From the NCBI GenBank assembly GCA_965224015.1, contig OZ245032.1, positions 2,170,001-2,234,000 on the forward strand: a stretch of 64,000 bases of DNA, read 5' to 3'. Position 1 is the stretch's first letter. Each line of letters opens with the position of its first letter. Below, in pieces: positions 22,521 to 31,321 of the stretch. Position numbers and translations under genes: made by a program. The notes under the pieces were generated by a model. That model had not been told where the DNA came from. It saw only the letters and a list, made by a program, of their open reading frames with translations, and ran no database searches. This DNA is from CBDCVD01 sp965224015. Lineage in GTDB: Bacteria; Pseudomonadota; Alphaproteobacteria; Rhizobiales; CBDCVD01.

Positions 22521-25500
22521 TTAGACGCTCAGATCCACTGTCTGGCGACAGGCTATCCCCCGTCCGAAAGAGGCGTTAATCTGGAAAACCGACAGGTCCA
22601 ACCGCTGCTGCCGGTTGCCGAAATCCGTTATTTCGTCTGCCGCCCGATAGACAACCTGGGGGCGTCTTGCGGTTAAGCTGCGTATGGGCGCGCCCTGTTT
22701 GTGGATGTGAACTTCATAGGCTTCGCCGTCCTCGCCGAGGGGTATCTCCACTACCCGCCAACTGTCCCCGTTCAGGCGGGATCGGCGTATCCACTGGATA
22801 AGGATATCGTTGGTATTGGGCGTGCGGGCGGCGCGCAGGTGAACGGGGGCGTAAGGCTTCAGGCCCCGCCCGTCCCAGGTTGTGGAAACCTGCGTATAGC
22901 TGTCGTCACCGTGGTCACGAGACGCGGGCCCGGCGCGCAGAACAATCGGTCGCGCGATATCAGCACGCTCGGCATCAAGCTGCCTGATCGCATCATTGAG
23001 CACCACAGTTGGGGCCAAGGCTGCACTGCCGGCGCGTGTTGCGTCCTCGGTTCCCAACTGAGCGCGCAGCAGGCCGGTCAGGCGGTAGGTATCCTTGTCG
23101 TAAAGCTCGGCGCTTTGGTACTGAAGCACCTCCCATTCGCCGCTGCGTGATTTCACCGCAAGGGCATTGCGCCCGTTCAGCACCTCAAGGGGCGTTGCCG
23201 ATGACAGGTCTCCCCCATACATTCTGGTCATGACCCTATTGGCATGATCCCAGCGTGCGACCGGTCCGGCGGGCAAATCCTCGACCAACTCGCCCATCAT
23301 CGCGCGCTGCGGGATCACCATGCCATTGTTGAAACTGTCATCGCCAGCGCCCCAGTAGACGACAACCTCCCCGGGCCATGGGTCCGCGTAGACGGCGATC
23401 CATGGGGCGTGATGGCCGGCTGCCGCATCCCGCAATACGGGCAAATCCATAATCTGCACCGCAGGCGGTGAGAAAAAGGCCCAATGCCCAAGCCGCCCCC
23501 GGCGGCTGGCGCCCAGCACCGGCGTTAAAGCGGTGGCCTCATACGAACGCGCCTCCACACGGCGCGCCAGGGCATCCTCGATGCGCGTGATCAGTACCCG
23601 CCTTTCCCGTCCCAGGGCGTTGAGCCGCACCGTGTCGCCGATTTCGATCCCCTGCGCGGACGGCGCCAGCGTAAATGTCACGCGCTCCCGGCTGGCCCAG
23701 GCGTCGTGCAACAGCACATGGGCGATCTCCTGTGCATGGGCGGCATCAAGCACCATGGCATAGTCAAAGCGCGCCAGCCGCCGACTTTGCCCGACCAGCC
23801 GCCGCGACGTCGCCACCGCGTGCTGATAATCGATGCGGGCCTCAGAGTAACCCACGGAAACCGTGGACGGCAGTTCGGTTTCCTGGGCCCGCACAACGGA
23901 AATAAGGGGGGCCTCCGGCTCCTCGACCAAAATATCGTCGCCGATCAACGCCTGATCCGGTTTTAAACGCGGCCTGAAGGTAATGCGCCCGCCGCTTTCC
24001 AGGGCATCAAAAAAACCAGCCTGAGAAACCGGCTCCAGAGCGGCTCGCGCCGACAGGGGCCGATCGATAACATATCCCGTTGCCACACCGTGCAGCGCCT
24101 GAGTATCATGATCGGCAATGCCGTAGTCTTGCAAAATCGTTTTCACCAGCAGTGACAGAGGCAAGGTGCCAAACCGCCCGTTCAGCCAATGGCCGGTCTC
24201 CCAGTTCGCCCCATCGGCCCATGTGTTGGTCAACAAAGGAAACTGCGGGTAAGGACGGGCATCCCAGCACCAGGCAAACATGGCCTGGGTGTCAACCATG
24301 GAGCCGCTATAAGACGCAGAGACAGGATTGGCGGTTGGGCCGGAGCGCCAATAGCGCAACATCGCGTCCAGATAGGCGCGCTGGATAAAATCATCACGTT
24401 TGCCACTGGAGAAGTAGGGGGCTTCACCCCTGTCCAGGTGTTGATCCGGGGCCGCACCGGGATTGTTGGTGCCCTTGTCAATGGCCGCGACCCCAAACCG
24501 GGTGAAGCGGATCGGCTTGGACTGTGGGACCCATGCTGTCGGTGATGTCTGTTCGATACCCCCGGGGCGGTTGTAATGCCTGTTTGCCCACCAGGAAACC
24601 AGGTCTTTGGGGCGCTTGATCCAGGGTTTTGCGTAACCTGTGTCGATAATCGGTGTTCGCTTTTGGCGCGAGCGGTCGGCCTGAGAGGCATAGACCCAGT
24701 CAAACCCTTCGCCGCCGGCTATGTTACCTTTGAGATAATCCGGATCATAGATTGCCGGTGCGTTTTTGGCATCAAGATGGTCAGAGCCCTCGCGCCAGTC
24801 GCTGATCGGCAGCGTGTTGTTGATACCGATGAAATCAATCGCGCCTGATGACCACAGGGGATCGAGGTGAAAGAAAACATCGCCCGTGCCGTCGTCGGCA
24901 TGGTGAGAATGAAACTCCGACCCGTCGGCGGCATAGGAAATTTTAACGCCATTGCCAAGAATGGACCGAACGTCTTCAGCCAGCTTCACGAGGGCGGCAA
25001 CAAAAGGATAGTGGGAGCGGCTGGAGCGCAGGCGCGTCAGGCCGGAAAGCCCGGACGCGAGAATAAACGTATCCACACCACCAGCCGCCTTGCACAGGTG
25101 CGCATAATGCAAAACCATGCGGCGCAGAGACCACTCCCTCGTGCTACCGGTAAAAGACACGTCGGTTCCCGAGACAGAAAAATTCGAGGTGGTTGCCCTG
25201 CCGACAAACCGGCTCAGTTGACTTGTGACCGCTGCGGTCTTGTCGGCTGTGCCGGTCATGGTGGGCGCGGGATAGCAGGTGATCAGATCCGCTGTCGGAT
25301 ATTCCGGTTGGCCTCTTCTGCGCGTGTAGGGATTTAATTTTTTGTTTGCGCCGCGGATATCCATCACGATGCGCGGGTAAAAGGTCACCTTAAGCCCGCG
25401 TTGCTTCAGGTCCTTGATGGCCTCGACAACGCTAACATCGCTGGGGGTGCCACCAAAGGCCGGCGTTTCTTTAATCCTGCCTACCCTGCCTACCCTGCCT

Positions 25501-26465
25501 ACCCTGCCTACCCAATTTGCGCGCGCACGTTTAAGGCCGCTGACGGACCATACGAACGGCTCCGTGGGTTTATGGCGGGTTTGCGTTTTCGGAGTCACTT
25601 CGCACTGTCTGGCACGAAGATCGGTGCCGAACCAACTGACGGTGAGCGCGGCGTGTTTCAGGTTGGTACAGCGCGTGACAAGGTCGTCGATCGAGACGGT
25701 CCAATCACTTTTTGCCGCGTCGGCACTGACATTCTCCGGCACCTTGCGAAAGCCACGCAGGTTCTTCTTAACCACTTGCGGCATATATCCGAATTCCGTT
25801 GTTCCCGGCACGATGGCGACGGCGCTGAGCGCGTCCTCCAGCCCGTCCCCGAGTTGCCGGAATATCTCGAAATTCAGTTGCGGTATGCGGCGCCCATAGG
25901 CATTGATGGGCAAGCGTTCAAAAACAACATAGGCAAGCCCACGATAGGCGGGAACATCACCGTCCTCCTTTGCCTGGATCAAGGCATCGGGCAATTGCTC
26001 TTCACCGCCCTTGTAAACACGGTAAATGATTCCTGTTGTGTCCAGCAGGTTTCCATCCGCCCAAATGCGCCCGATGCCCGTAATTTTACCCTCGCACAGG
26101 CCTATGGCAAAGTTTGCATAATAGGCATAGCTTGTATGGCTCGCGGTTGGCCGGCTTCCACCCTTGCCACCGGTCTGGGTTTGCGTTGTTGCCACTTCTT
26201 CAAAAGCGCTGGCCCAAATGATCTGGCCGGCAATGCGGACGCTGCCATAGACCCTCGGGATCGCGGCCCCTTCTGTGGACGTTTGCACCTGAAGGCTCTC
26301 CAGGCGGTGTCCCTGGCTGTGATGACTTTGGGTTTTGCCGAATAGGGCCTGGTCAAGGGCGTAGCCCGCAAGCGCACCCGCCGCCTTGCCAAGGGTTATG
26401 GCCAGCGGTCCCCCAAGGGCGGCGCCGGCAAAACCGCCTACCGTGGTCAATAGAAGTGTCGCCAA
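22521..26465 (-). CDS. GTA hub/fibre protein gp15 (host specificity, TIM-barrel)
   Basis: 1314-residue tail-tip protein of Rhodobacter-type GTAs. The N-terminus (MATLLLTTVGGFAGAALGGPLA) and the segment RVYGSVRIAGQIIWASAFEE match the family; about residues 345-700 form the GTA TIM-barrel (DTFILASGLSGLTRLR, DFIGINNTLPISDWR, YTSQ-like WVYASQADRSRQKRTPI); about 700-950 is a phage-tail-3 domain (YFSSGKRDDFIQRAYLDAML) with a C-terminal receptor-binding part. The start is a TTG next to the gp14 stop. A 9-bp tandem array adds VGRVGRVGRVGR at about residues 318-329, an in-frame expansion in an otherwise conserved region. Confidence 0.93.
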   Translation of the reverse strand: MATLLLTTVGGFAGAALGGPLAITLGKAAGALAGYALDQALFGKTQSHHSQGHRLESLQVQTSTEGAAIPRVYGSVRIAGQIIWASAFEEVATTQTQTGGKGGSRPTASHTSYAYYANFAIGLCEGKITGIGRIWADGNLLDTTGIIYRVYKGGEEQLPDALIQAKEDGDVPAYRGLAYVVFERLPINAYGRRIPQLNFEIFRQLGDGLEDALSAVAIVPGTTEFGYMPQVVKKNLRGFRKVPENVSADAAKSDWTVSIDDLVTRCTNLKHAALTVSWFGTDLRARQCEVTPKTQTRHKPTEPFVWSVSGLKRARANWVGRVGRVGRVGRIKETPAFGGTPSDVSVVEAIKDLKQRGLKVTFYPRIVMDIRGANKKLNPYTRRRGQPEYPTADLITCYPAPTMTGTADKTAAVTSQLSRFVGRATTSNFSVSGTDVSFTGSTREWSLRRMVLHYAHLCKAAGGVDTFILASGLSGLTRLRSSRSHYPFVAALVKLAEDVRSILGNGVKISYAADGSEFHSHHADDGTGDVFFHLDPLWSSGAIDFIGINNTLPISDWREGSDHLDAKNAPAIYDPDYLKGNIAGGEGFDWVYASQADRSRQKRTPIIDTGYAKPWIKRPKDLVSWWANRHYNRPGGIEQTSPTAWVPQSKPIRFTRFGVAAIDKGTNNPGAAPDQHLDRGEAPYFSSGKRDDFIQRAYLDAMLRYWRSGPTANPVSASYSGSMVDTQAMFAWCWDARPYPQFPLLTNTWADGANWETGHWLNGRFGTLPLSLLVKTILQDYGIADHDTQALHGVATGYVIDRPLSARAALEPVSQAGFFDALESGGRITFRPRLKPDQALIGDDILVEEPEAPLISVVRAQETELPSTVSVGYSEARIDYQHAVATSRRLVGQSRRLARFDYAMVLDAAHAQEIAHVLLHDAWASRERVTFTLAPSAQGIEIGDTVRLNALGRERRVLITRIEDALARRVEARSYEATALTPVLGASRRGRLGHWAFFSPPAVQIMDLPVLRDAAAGHHAPWIAVYADPWPGEVVVYWGAGDDSFNNGMVIPQRAMMGELVEDLPAGPVARWDHANRVMTRMYGGDLSSATPLEVLNGRNALAVKSRSGEWEVLQYQSAELYDKDTYRLTGLLRAQLGTEDATRAGSAALAPTVVLNDAIRQLDAERADIARPIVLRAGPASRDHGDDSYTQVSTTWDGRGLKPYAPVHLRAARTPNTNDILIQWIRRSRLNGDSWRVVEIPLGEDGEAYEVHIHKQGAPIRSLTARRPQVVYRAADEITDFGNRQQRLDLSVFQINASFGRGIACRQTVDLSV
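25476..25513. repeat. 9-bp tandem array inside gp15 (ccctgccta)
   Basis: Just over four copies of a nonamer within the hub gene, in frame and coding Val-Gly-Arg repeats just before IKETPAFGGTPSD. Length changes here preserve the frame. Confidence 0.93.
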
Positions 26466-26915
26466 TTACTCGACTCCCGGGAAACAAAAGGCATAGGCAA
26501 TGCGCCGACACCACCACGGGGACAGCGCACTCTCGGTAACCGCAATGCGCTCATAGGCATGAACAAAGGACTGGGCGCCGCTGACAATTCCGGCATGTTT
26601 GGCCGGCACATGGGCCTGCCAGCGAAACAGGATCACGTCACCGGGACGAAAATCTTCCCGACCAATGGGAACCAGGTGCCGCCCTCCGGCCGCCGCCAAT
26701 GTCTCGCGTTTGCCGCGTTCAGCCCAATCGGAGGAATAGGGTGGGACTGCCTCCGGCTCAGGGCCGTAGAAGGCCCGCCAGACGCCGCGCACCAGTCCCA
26801 GACAGTCACAACCCACGTGTTTGCGCGAGGCCTGATGGCAATAGGGTGTGCCGATCCATGAACGCGCCTCGGCAACGATACGGGCCCGCGTGGGCGGTGC
26901 AAAAGACAGGTTCAC
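26466..26915 (-). CDS. GTA gp14, NlpC/P60 cell-wall peptidase
   Basis: 149 residues. The catalytic Cys is in HVGCDCLGLVRGVWR near residue 33, the His in AKHAGIVSGAQSFVHAYE near 109. Such proteins sit at the GTA tail tip and open the recipient's peptidoglycan during DNA delivery. GTG start three bases after the gp13 stop, and the stop abuts the TTG of gp15, in tight operon spacing. It corresponds to Rhodobacter gene g14. Confidence 0.92.
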   Translation of the reverse strand: MNLSFAPPTRARIVAEARSWIGTPYCHQASRKHVGCDCLGLVRGVWRAFYGPEPEAVPPYSSDWAERGKRETLAAAGGRHLVPIGREDFRPGDVILFRWQAHVPAKHAGIVSGAQSFVHAYERIAVTESALSPWWCRRIAYAFCFPGVE

Positions 26916-26918
26916 GTT

Positions 26919-27779
26919 TTAGCGCCCTGCTTTGCCCACAGACAGGGCGAAGTCATTGCCTGGGATATGGGGAAAGCCGCGAAAATTCGCAGCGTTGCGA
27001 AATTTGTTCTTACACGTCGCAAATGTCTTGTCGCAACCCGCGGTGATCGTAAACCGATCCCCACGCCGCAAGGTCGCCCCCATGGGTTGCCAAAGATCAA
27101 TATAGGTAGGCGGACGCCGGTGGTGGAACTTGACCTCCACGGAGGCATTCCTGTTGTCTCCGCTTATCCAGGTCACCAGCCCTTGCGTGAACCAGTCGGA
27201 GGCAAAGGCGTCAAGGCCCTCGGCTGTGAACGAAGCCCGGTCGCTTGCCTCAATAACCGTGCCTGTGGCCTTGTACTGGTGATCATTGAGATTAAACCGG
27301 CACCGGCGATCACCAAGATCGGCATCGCATCCGTGTTGGAACAATCGGCCCTGCTCTTGGTCGAGTTCGTGCATCAGGCCGCGCATTTCGGCTTTAAAGG
27401 CGTGGTCCTCGCGCTTGATTTCGCCAATACTGCCGCGGCGCAGCAACAGGCGCTGTGCCGGACTTGTCCAATTGACGAGCCATAGTTCTATGGCGGCGTT
27501 ATCGTAAAGCCCGTTGACCAGATCGTCTTCTTTCAAGGCTTGCGACTGCAGGGCCCCGGCGATGTCGCTGGTTGAGACCTTGAAACCCAGTTCCTGGGTT
27601 ATAGCGCTGGCGGCAAAGCCGGAAGACGCCTCAAAAGTCAGCGCGCCGAATTCAACAGCCCGATCATGATCGGTAAAACCCAGAACCCGACCGTCGTTGC
27701 GGGTGATCTTCCAGCAATAGCACAGGGTTGTTGCGCCCGTTTGCAAATGCGCCAAAAGCTCAGCAGGAACCCTCTTCAT
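26919..27779 (-). CDS. GTA gp13, DUF2163 / BR0599-family baseplate protein
   Basis: 286 residues with the family features LLAHLQTGATTLCYCWKITRNDG, GFTDHDRAV, DIAGALQSQAL and a C-terminal cysteine cluster (GCDKTFATCKNKF and CDADLGDRRC) that binds a metal in the Rhodobacter GTA hub. It forms part of the tail baseplate together with gp12 and gp14. ATG start; an R4 fragment occupies the 39 bp between it and gp12, breaking the otherwise overlapping gene order. Confidence 0.92.
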   Translation of the reverse strand: MKRVPAELLAHLQTGATTLCYCWKITRNDGRVLGFTDHDRAVEFGALTFEASSGFAASAITQELGFKVSTSDIAGALQSQALKEDDLVNGLYDNAAIELWLVNWTSPAQRLLLRRGSIGEIKREDHAFKAEMRGLMHELDQEQGRLFQHGCDADLGDRRCRFNLNDHQYKATGTVIEASDRASFTAEGLDAFASDWFTQGLVTWISGDNRNASVEVKFHHRRPPTYIDLWQPMGATLRRGDRFTITAGCDKTFATCKNKFRNAANFRGFPHIPGNDFALSVGKAGR

Positions 27780-27782
27780 TGT

Positions 27783-27820
27783 CTATAGCAAAATGGGTAA
27801 AGTTAACACCAAGCTGATCT
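27783..27820 (+). repeat. R4 fragment between gp12 and gp13
   Basis: tatagcaaaatgggtaaa and caagctgatct modules fill the exact gap between the gp13 ATG and the gp12 stop codon. Confidence 0.6.
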
Positions 27821-28466
27821 AAACCCGGATCTCCACAAGCGGAATGGCGGGAATATCCCCCGCCTCAAAAGCCGCCAAATTGACCTCAATGCGATCCGTG
27901 TCAAAGCGCACCGGCACATCGAACGCGAACCCTGCGGTGATCCGCGCGCCAATGTTCGGAATGGCCGATGTGATAAATGTGACAAGTCCCGTCGCCGCAT
28001 CACAGCTGTATTGGCGCGCGTTCAGGACCGTGTTGTTGACCGCAACCATGACGGTTCCCGCCACCGGCTTGGTGATGATCCGGGCGTAGGGGGCGTGGGG
28101 GCCGCCATAGGTTTTGCGCAGGGCAAAAACCTTTGTGCTTGCGTCTCCGGTGCCGATCACTTGATCAAAAGCCCCTGGGCGGGCATCGGGTGCGCAGGAT
28201 TTGTGGTCCGCCCTATCGCGCCAGCGAAACCCATAGAGGCGCCCCCGCCGCTCTTCAAAAAAATGCAGAACAGTATCAAGATCCGCAAGGGACTTGACCC
28301 CGTAGCCCGCATTATAACGCCGGCGCGAGTCCGCCCAGCGGGCGTTTCTTTCCTCATAGCCGGAGGCCAGGCGCACGATATCCGTGCGCCGCTCAGGCCC
28401 TCCGGTCGAGCCCAGGGCAATATCGAGAGGAAACCGCACCTCGTGAAACGCAGAAACCTGTGTCAC
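27819..28466 (-). CDS. GTA gp12, distal tail protein (DUF2460)
   Basis: 215 residues. The opening MTQVSAFHEVRFPLDIALGS, then GGPERRTDIV and ARRRYNAGYGVKSL-type sequence (RWADSRRRYNAGYG) and FFEERRGRLYGFRWRDRADH, define the DUF2460 family found as gene g12 of Rhodobacter-type GTAs. It makes the ring joining tail tube and hub. The start is GTG overlapping the gp11 stop (GTGA). The stop codon falls inside an R4 repeat fragment, so the last residue or two may be repeat-derived. Confidence 0.92.
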   Translation of the reverse strand: MTQVSAFHEVRFPLDIALGSTGGPERRTDIVRLASGYEERNARWADSRRRYNAGYGVKSLADLDTVLHFFEERRGRLYGFRWRDRADHKSCAPDARPGAFDQVIGTGDASTKVFALRKTYGGPHAPYARIITKPVAGTVMVAVNNTVLNARQYSCDAATGLVTFITSAIPNIGARITAGFAFDVPVRFDTDRIEVNLAAFEAGDIPAIPLVEIRV

Positions 28467-29050
28467 AAACCCCGTCGGCCTCTGCGCAGAACCCGCGCCA
28501 TCATCGCCGTAATCTCGGCCTCGGAACGCGAAAAGCTTTCGATATCGGGGGTGTTAACCACCACGCTAACGCTTGCAGGCCCTCGCGCGGCACCGCTCGC
28601 ACGAACCCCAAGGCGTCCATCGGACCCGCGCGCAAGCGGCATGATCGCCTCGGCGCCGGCCTCCCCCATCACCCCCAGGCGTCCACCGGACAGAGGAAAA
28701 TAAGTCGGCGTTGCGATCACGCCGCCGGCGGCAAAGGGCACAACACCCGACTGCGCAATCACGCCGCCCTTGGCAAACGGAAGCAGGCCCTTAAGCACGT
28801 GATTGAGCCCCGTTCCCACTAATCCTTGAAGGGGCTTCATGGCGACATCAAACAGTTTTCCGGAAAAATCAAGAGCCAGACCGCGCAGCACATCCGAGAA
28901 CCTTTTTCCCTCCTGAATAGCGCCCTTGAACGCCCCTAAAATGGTTTTTCCAAATTCCTGTGACATCTTTTCCATGTCACTGATTTCTTTTTTTAGTTCC
29001 CTGGTATCGGCCTTGATATCAACGATTATCTCGGCATTGTGGTCTGTCAT
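28463..29050 (-). CDS. GTA gp11, tape-measure protein
   Basis: 195 residues, short as expected for GTA tape measures, which set a short tail. N-terminal helices (AEIIVDIKADTRELKKEISDMEK) are followed by the glycine-rich FAKGGVIAQSGVVPFAAGG segment and GVMGEAGAEAIMPL, a standard tape-measure ending motif. The ATG at 29050 (MTDHNAEII) is chosen; a start ten codons earlier lacks homology. The next upstream GTA gene is 670 bp away because of an insert carrying an opposite-strand gene. Confidence 0.9.
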   Translation of the reverse strand: MTDHNAEIIVDIKADTRELKKEISDMEKMSQEFGKTILGAFKGAIQEGKRFSDVLRGLALDFSGKLFDVAMKPLQGLVGTGLNHVLKGLLPFAKGGVIAQSGVVPFAAGGVIATPTYFPLSGGRLGVMGEAGAEAIMPLARGSDGRLGVRASGAARGPASVSVVVNTPDIESFSRSEAEITAMMARVLRRGRRGL

Positions 29051-29385
29051 TGGTTGTATCCTTTTGAAACGAACTTGCAAATAGTTGTTAAATCATTTGC
29101 ACATTAAGGATTTTCAGGCTAAAGTTGTGACGCGGGTTAAACCATGAGTAACCCGTGGGAGCGTGGAATCTCCGCGATGGGGGAGTGTCGACCATTATCA
29201 AAAACTCCTCGATTGTCCCGGAGAGTATGGCGAGTGAAAGGGGGTAACTCATACAAGAAAATACTCGAAGTGCATTGATAGTGGTCCGTTCGCGGCTTCC
29301 GACTTTCCCCCGTTATCAGAGGCCATTTTCGGTAACTTTTATCTCTGGTGACCTATTAATTGTGCGTAGTAGGAGAGCTGAGCCC
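29051..29385 (+). other. non-coding stretch in the GTA insert
   Basis: 335 bp without a clear gene, visibly richer in A and T than the flanking GTA genes. It has a 7-bp hairpin, CGGGTTA/TAACCCG around 29133-29157, and a second small stem around ggagcgtgg/ctccgcg. Probably the leader of the small plus-strand gene that follows; an RNA element cannot be excluded. Confidence 0.35.
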
Positions 29386-29622
29386 ATGAGTGACCAAAGT
29401 CTTACAGTTGAACCCAACAACCTGCACTTATTTGACGGATCAAAGGTAACCCCCATAAACGTCAAATCAATGAGTTCACGAGACATTTTGCGCCACATTG
29501 CCAAGACCAGTGGAGAGCTCCAGGTCTTGGCGCGCAAGAAAAACCTTCAGATGATTTCTTACCTGCTGGCCATGGTTTTTCTTGAGGTTATCGACACCCT
29601 CGAAGGCAACAGCGACGTGTAG
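29386..29622 (+). CDS. small protein of unknown function, antisense within the GTA cluster
   Basis: 78 residues, MSDQSLTVEPNNLHLFDG through to VIDTLEGNSDV. It has AGGAGA nine bases before the ATG, Lys-rich charged helices (SSRDILRHIAKTSGELQVL) and a hydrophobic helix (MISYLLAMVFLEVI) near the end. Not recognised. It is the only gene of the 17-kb GTA block on the plus strand and lies in AT-richer DNA, which suggests later acquisition. The predicted protein looks normal in composition and has its own ribosome site, so it is probably real; a role in controlling the GTA is speculation. Confidence 0.55.
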   Translation: MSDQSLTVEPNNLHLFDGSKVTPINVKSMSSRDILRHIAKTSGELQVLARKKNLQMISYLLAMVFLEVIDTLEGNSDV

Positions 29623-29722
29623 GCTTACATCCAGGTTTTAGGTTCATGTCCAAAGCGCTTTTGTGCCATCCCATGGTCGTCTGTCGCATTCTTTTGCTTG
29701 GATCCTGAACGCCTCTTTGACT

Positions 29723-30013
29723 TCAGGATCGAAGAAACGAGGCCGGTGCAACACTCGTACTCGGTTTCCTTGCTATCGGACGGTCGGGGTATGCGCACAT
29801 AAGCGCGTCCAGGTCCTTGCGTTGCAGAGACTGCCCAGGAGGCTCGGCGTAGACAGCCAGAGCGGCGGCCAGCTCGCGCGGCGTTAGGGACCAGAACTCT
29901 TCGGCTGAAAGCTTCAGGACACCAAAGCCGAATTGCATGAGCCACTGCCAGTCAAGAGGCTGTGAGGGCGCGCCGGATGGGGCGCGGGCGCGGTTATGGC
30001 CTGCTGATGTCAT
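29723..30013 (-). CDS. phage tail assembly chaperone (GTA gp10.1-like)
   Basis: 96 residues with LDWQWLMQFGFGVLKLSAEEFWSLTPRELAAAL, the pattern (W-x-L-T-P-x-E-L) of small GTA/phage tail assembly chaperones. The ATG overlaps the gp10 stop (ATGA); in phages the second chaperone product often arises by frameshifting, here it is a separate overlapping gene. It should act with gp10 on the tape-measure protein. Confidence 0.85.
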   Translation of the reverse strand: MTSAGHNRARAPSGAPSQPLDWQWLMQFGFGVLKLSAEEFWSLTPRELAAALAVYAEPPGQSLQRKDLDALMCAYPDRPIARKPSTSVAPASFLRS

Positions 30014-30354
30014 TCTTCCTCAGCACGGGTTGTTGGTGAGGGCACGTGCATGCCGAATGTCGCGCGCAGCAGCGCGGCCGCGACGCTTGCGAAACCCGCG
30101 GCGCCGCCCGCCGTGTGCATCATCGCGACGTCGGCATCGCTAATCTTGTGCCCTCCCCCGCGCAGGCCCGCGCCAATGATGCGGATGAGATCGTTTGCGG
30201 TCAGGTTTCCCGATTCAAATCGCTCTGTAAGGGCCAACAGATTGTCGACGGCAAAGGCGGCCTCCAATTCCGCCAACGCGCCCAGTGTCAGGCACAGCGT
30301 GTACGGTTTGCCATCGAACTCAGCGTCGACTTCTCCTCGATAGGGGTTTGCCAA
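30010..30354 (-). CDS. GTA gp10, tail assembly chaperone
   Basis: 114 residues of the GTA gp10 family: MANPYRGEVDAEFDGKPYTL, LTLGALAELEAAFAVDNL, GGGHKISDADVAMMHTAGG. It is needed for tail assembly but absent from finished particles in the RcGTA model. The start is a TTG backed by an excellent AAGGAGG site a few bases upstream, which decides the start. Coupled to the next gene by ATGA overlap. Confidence 0.92.
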   Translation of the reverse strand: MANPYRGEVDAEFDGKPYTLCLTLGALAELEAAFAVDNLLALTERFESGNLTANDLIRIIGAGLRGGGHKISDADVAMMHTAGGAAGFASVAAALLRATFGMHVPSPTTRAEEE

Positions 30355-30429
30355 ATTCTCCTCCTTGTTCCAGCTGTTAAAAAAATGGCCTGCCCGGGTG
30401 TCTCTATTTGCTGGCAGGTGGCGAGCGCT

Positions 30430-30843
30430 TTATTCTTTCTTAAAGGTCAGGACTCCCGCCGATTCGAGCGAAATGTCGTAGGTGATCTCGCGATTGTGCT
30501 CGCCGGCATATTCAAGAGAAACCACCTGAAATTTGCCCTCGATAGTGCCAAAATCGGGGATAATCACCTGCCAATCCTGAATCTCTCCGTCAAAAAACAG
30601 GAGGCGCACCTTTTCATCCGACGGGGCATCCTTGAATATGCCTGACCCGGCCAGACTCGCGCGCTTGACCCCCGCCCCCGCCAGCAACTCGCGCCATCGG
30701 CCAGAGGATTGAGAATCCGTGACGTCAACCGGCTCGCTGTTGAACGCCAAGGTGCGCGAGCGCATCCCGGCGACAGTAATGAAGATATTGTCTCCCTTTG
30801 GCTTGAGTTTCAGCAACAGGTCCTTTCCCTTTTGCGCGGTCAT
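30430..30843 (-). CDS. GTA gp9, major tail tube protein (TP901-1 family)
   Basis: 137 residues: MTAQKGKDLLLKLKPKGDN, then ITVAGMRSRTLAFNSEPVDVTDSQSSGRWRELL, the conserved opening of phage TP901-1-type major tail proteins, and EGKFQVVSLEYAGEHN near the end. It polymerises into the tail tube. Separate start with no overlap to gp8 (43-bp gap), so it may have a stronger independent ribosome site, as a high-copy protein would need. Confidence 0.93.
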   Translation of the reverse strand: MTAQKGKDLLLKLKPKGDNIFITVAGMRSRTLAFNSEPVDVTDSQSSGRWRELLAGAGVKRASLAGSGIFKDAPSDEKVRLLFFDGEIQDWQVIIPDFGTIEGKFQVVSLEYAGEHNREITYDISLESAGVLTFKKE

Positions 30844-30886
30844 AGCTTTCTCCGTTCAAACATCAAACAGCAAGGTTCGGTGTTGT

Positions 30887-31321
30887 TCATGTCTGCACAT
30901 CAGATTTCGAGTTTTCCACTTTGGGCTCGGTGATCACGCGAAAGCGCATCATGCCATGGTGGGTTCGCCGGTCGGCCTCCAGCACCGCCTCACTGCGCTC
31001 GTGCTGAAAACTGATCACGTGATGGTCCATAACATTCAAGGGCGCATGATCAAGGGCACGGACAATGGCATCCATGGTCTTGAGAACAAATTGACGGCCT
31101 TTTTCCCGTGACCACACGTGCAGGCTTAAGGTGTGCTCCTCGCCTTGCTCGGTACTGGTGCTCCAATCCAACACGCGGGTGCGCCCGAACGTGATGTAGG
31201 GAAAGGTCGCATTGCGTGGAACCCGGTCGTAAACCCTCGCGGCACCGAGACGGGTGGTGATCTCACTATTTTCCGCCAGGGTTTTGTAGATTGCCATTTG
31301 CAAGGACCAGGCCGCGCTCAC
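30887..31321 (-). CDS. GTA gp8, DUF3168 tail-completion protein
   Basis: 144 residues: SLQMAIYKTLAENSEITTRLG, VYDRVPRNATFPYITFGRT, EHTLSLHVWSREKGR, the DUF3168 pattern. In phages and GTAs this protein closes the tail tube at the head side. GTG start overlapping the upstream 77-residue gene stop (GTGA). Confidence 0.92.
   Translation of the reverse strand: MSAAWSLQMAIYKTLAENSEITTRLGAARVYDRVPRNATFPYITFGRTRVLDWSTSTEQGEEHTLSLHVWSREKGRQFVLKTMDAIVRALDHAPLNVMDHHVISFQHERSEAVLEADRRTHHGMMRFRVITEPKVENSKSDVQT

Noticed and set aside
25401..26345. 314-residue plus-strand frame opposite gp15
   Set aside because: Lies wholly antisense to a conserved GTA gene and has no recognisable domain.
29625..29945. 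106-residue minus-strand frame overlapping the tail chaperone gene
   Set aside because: It is a shadow of the chaperone gene, which has the family motif and operon overlap; the shadow has neither.
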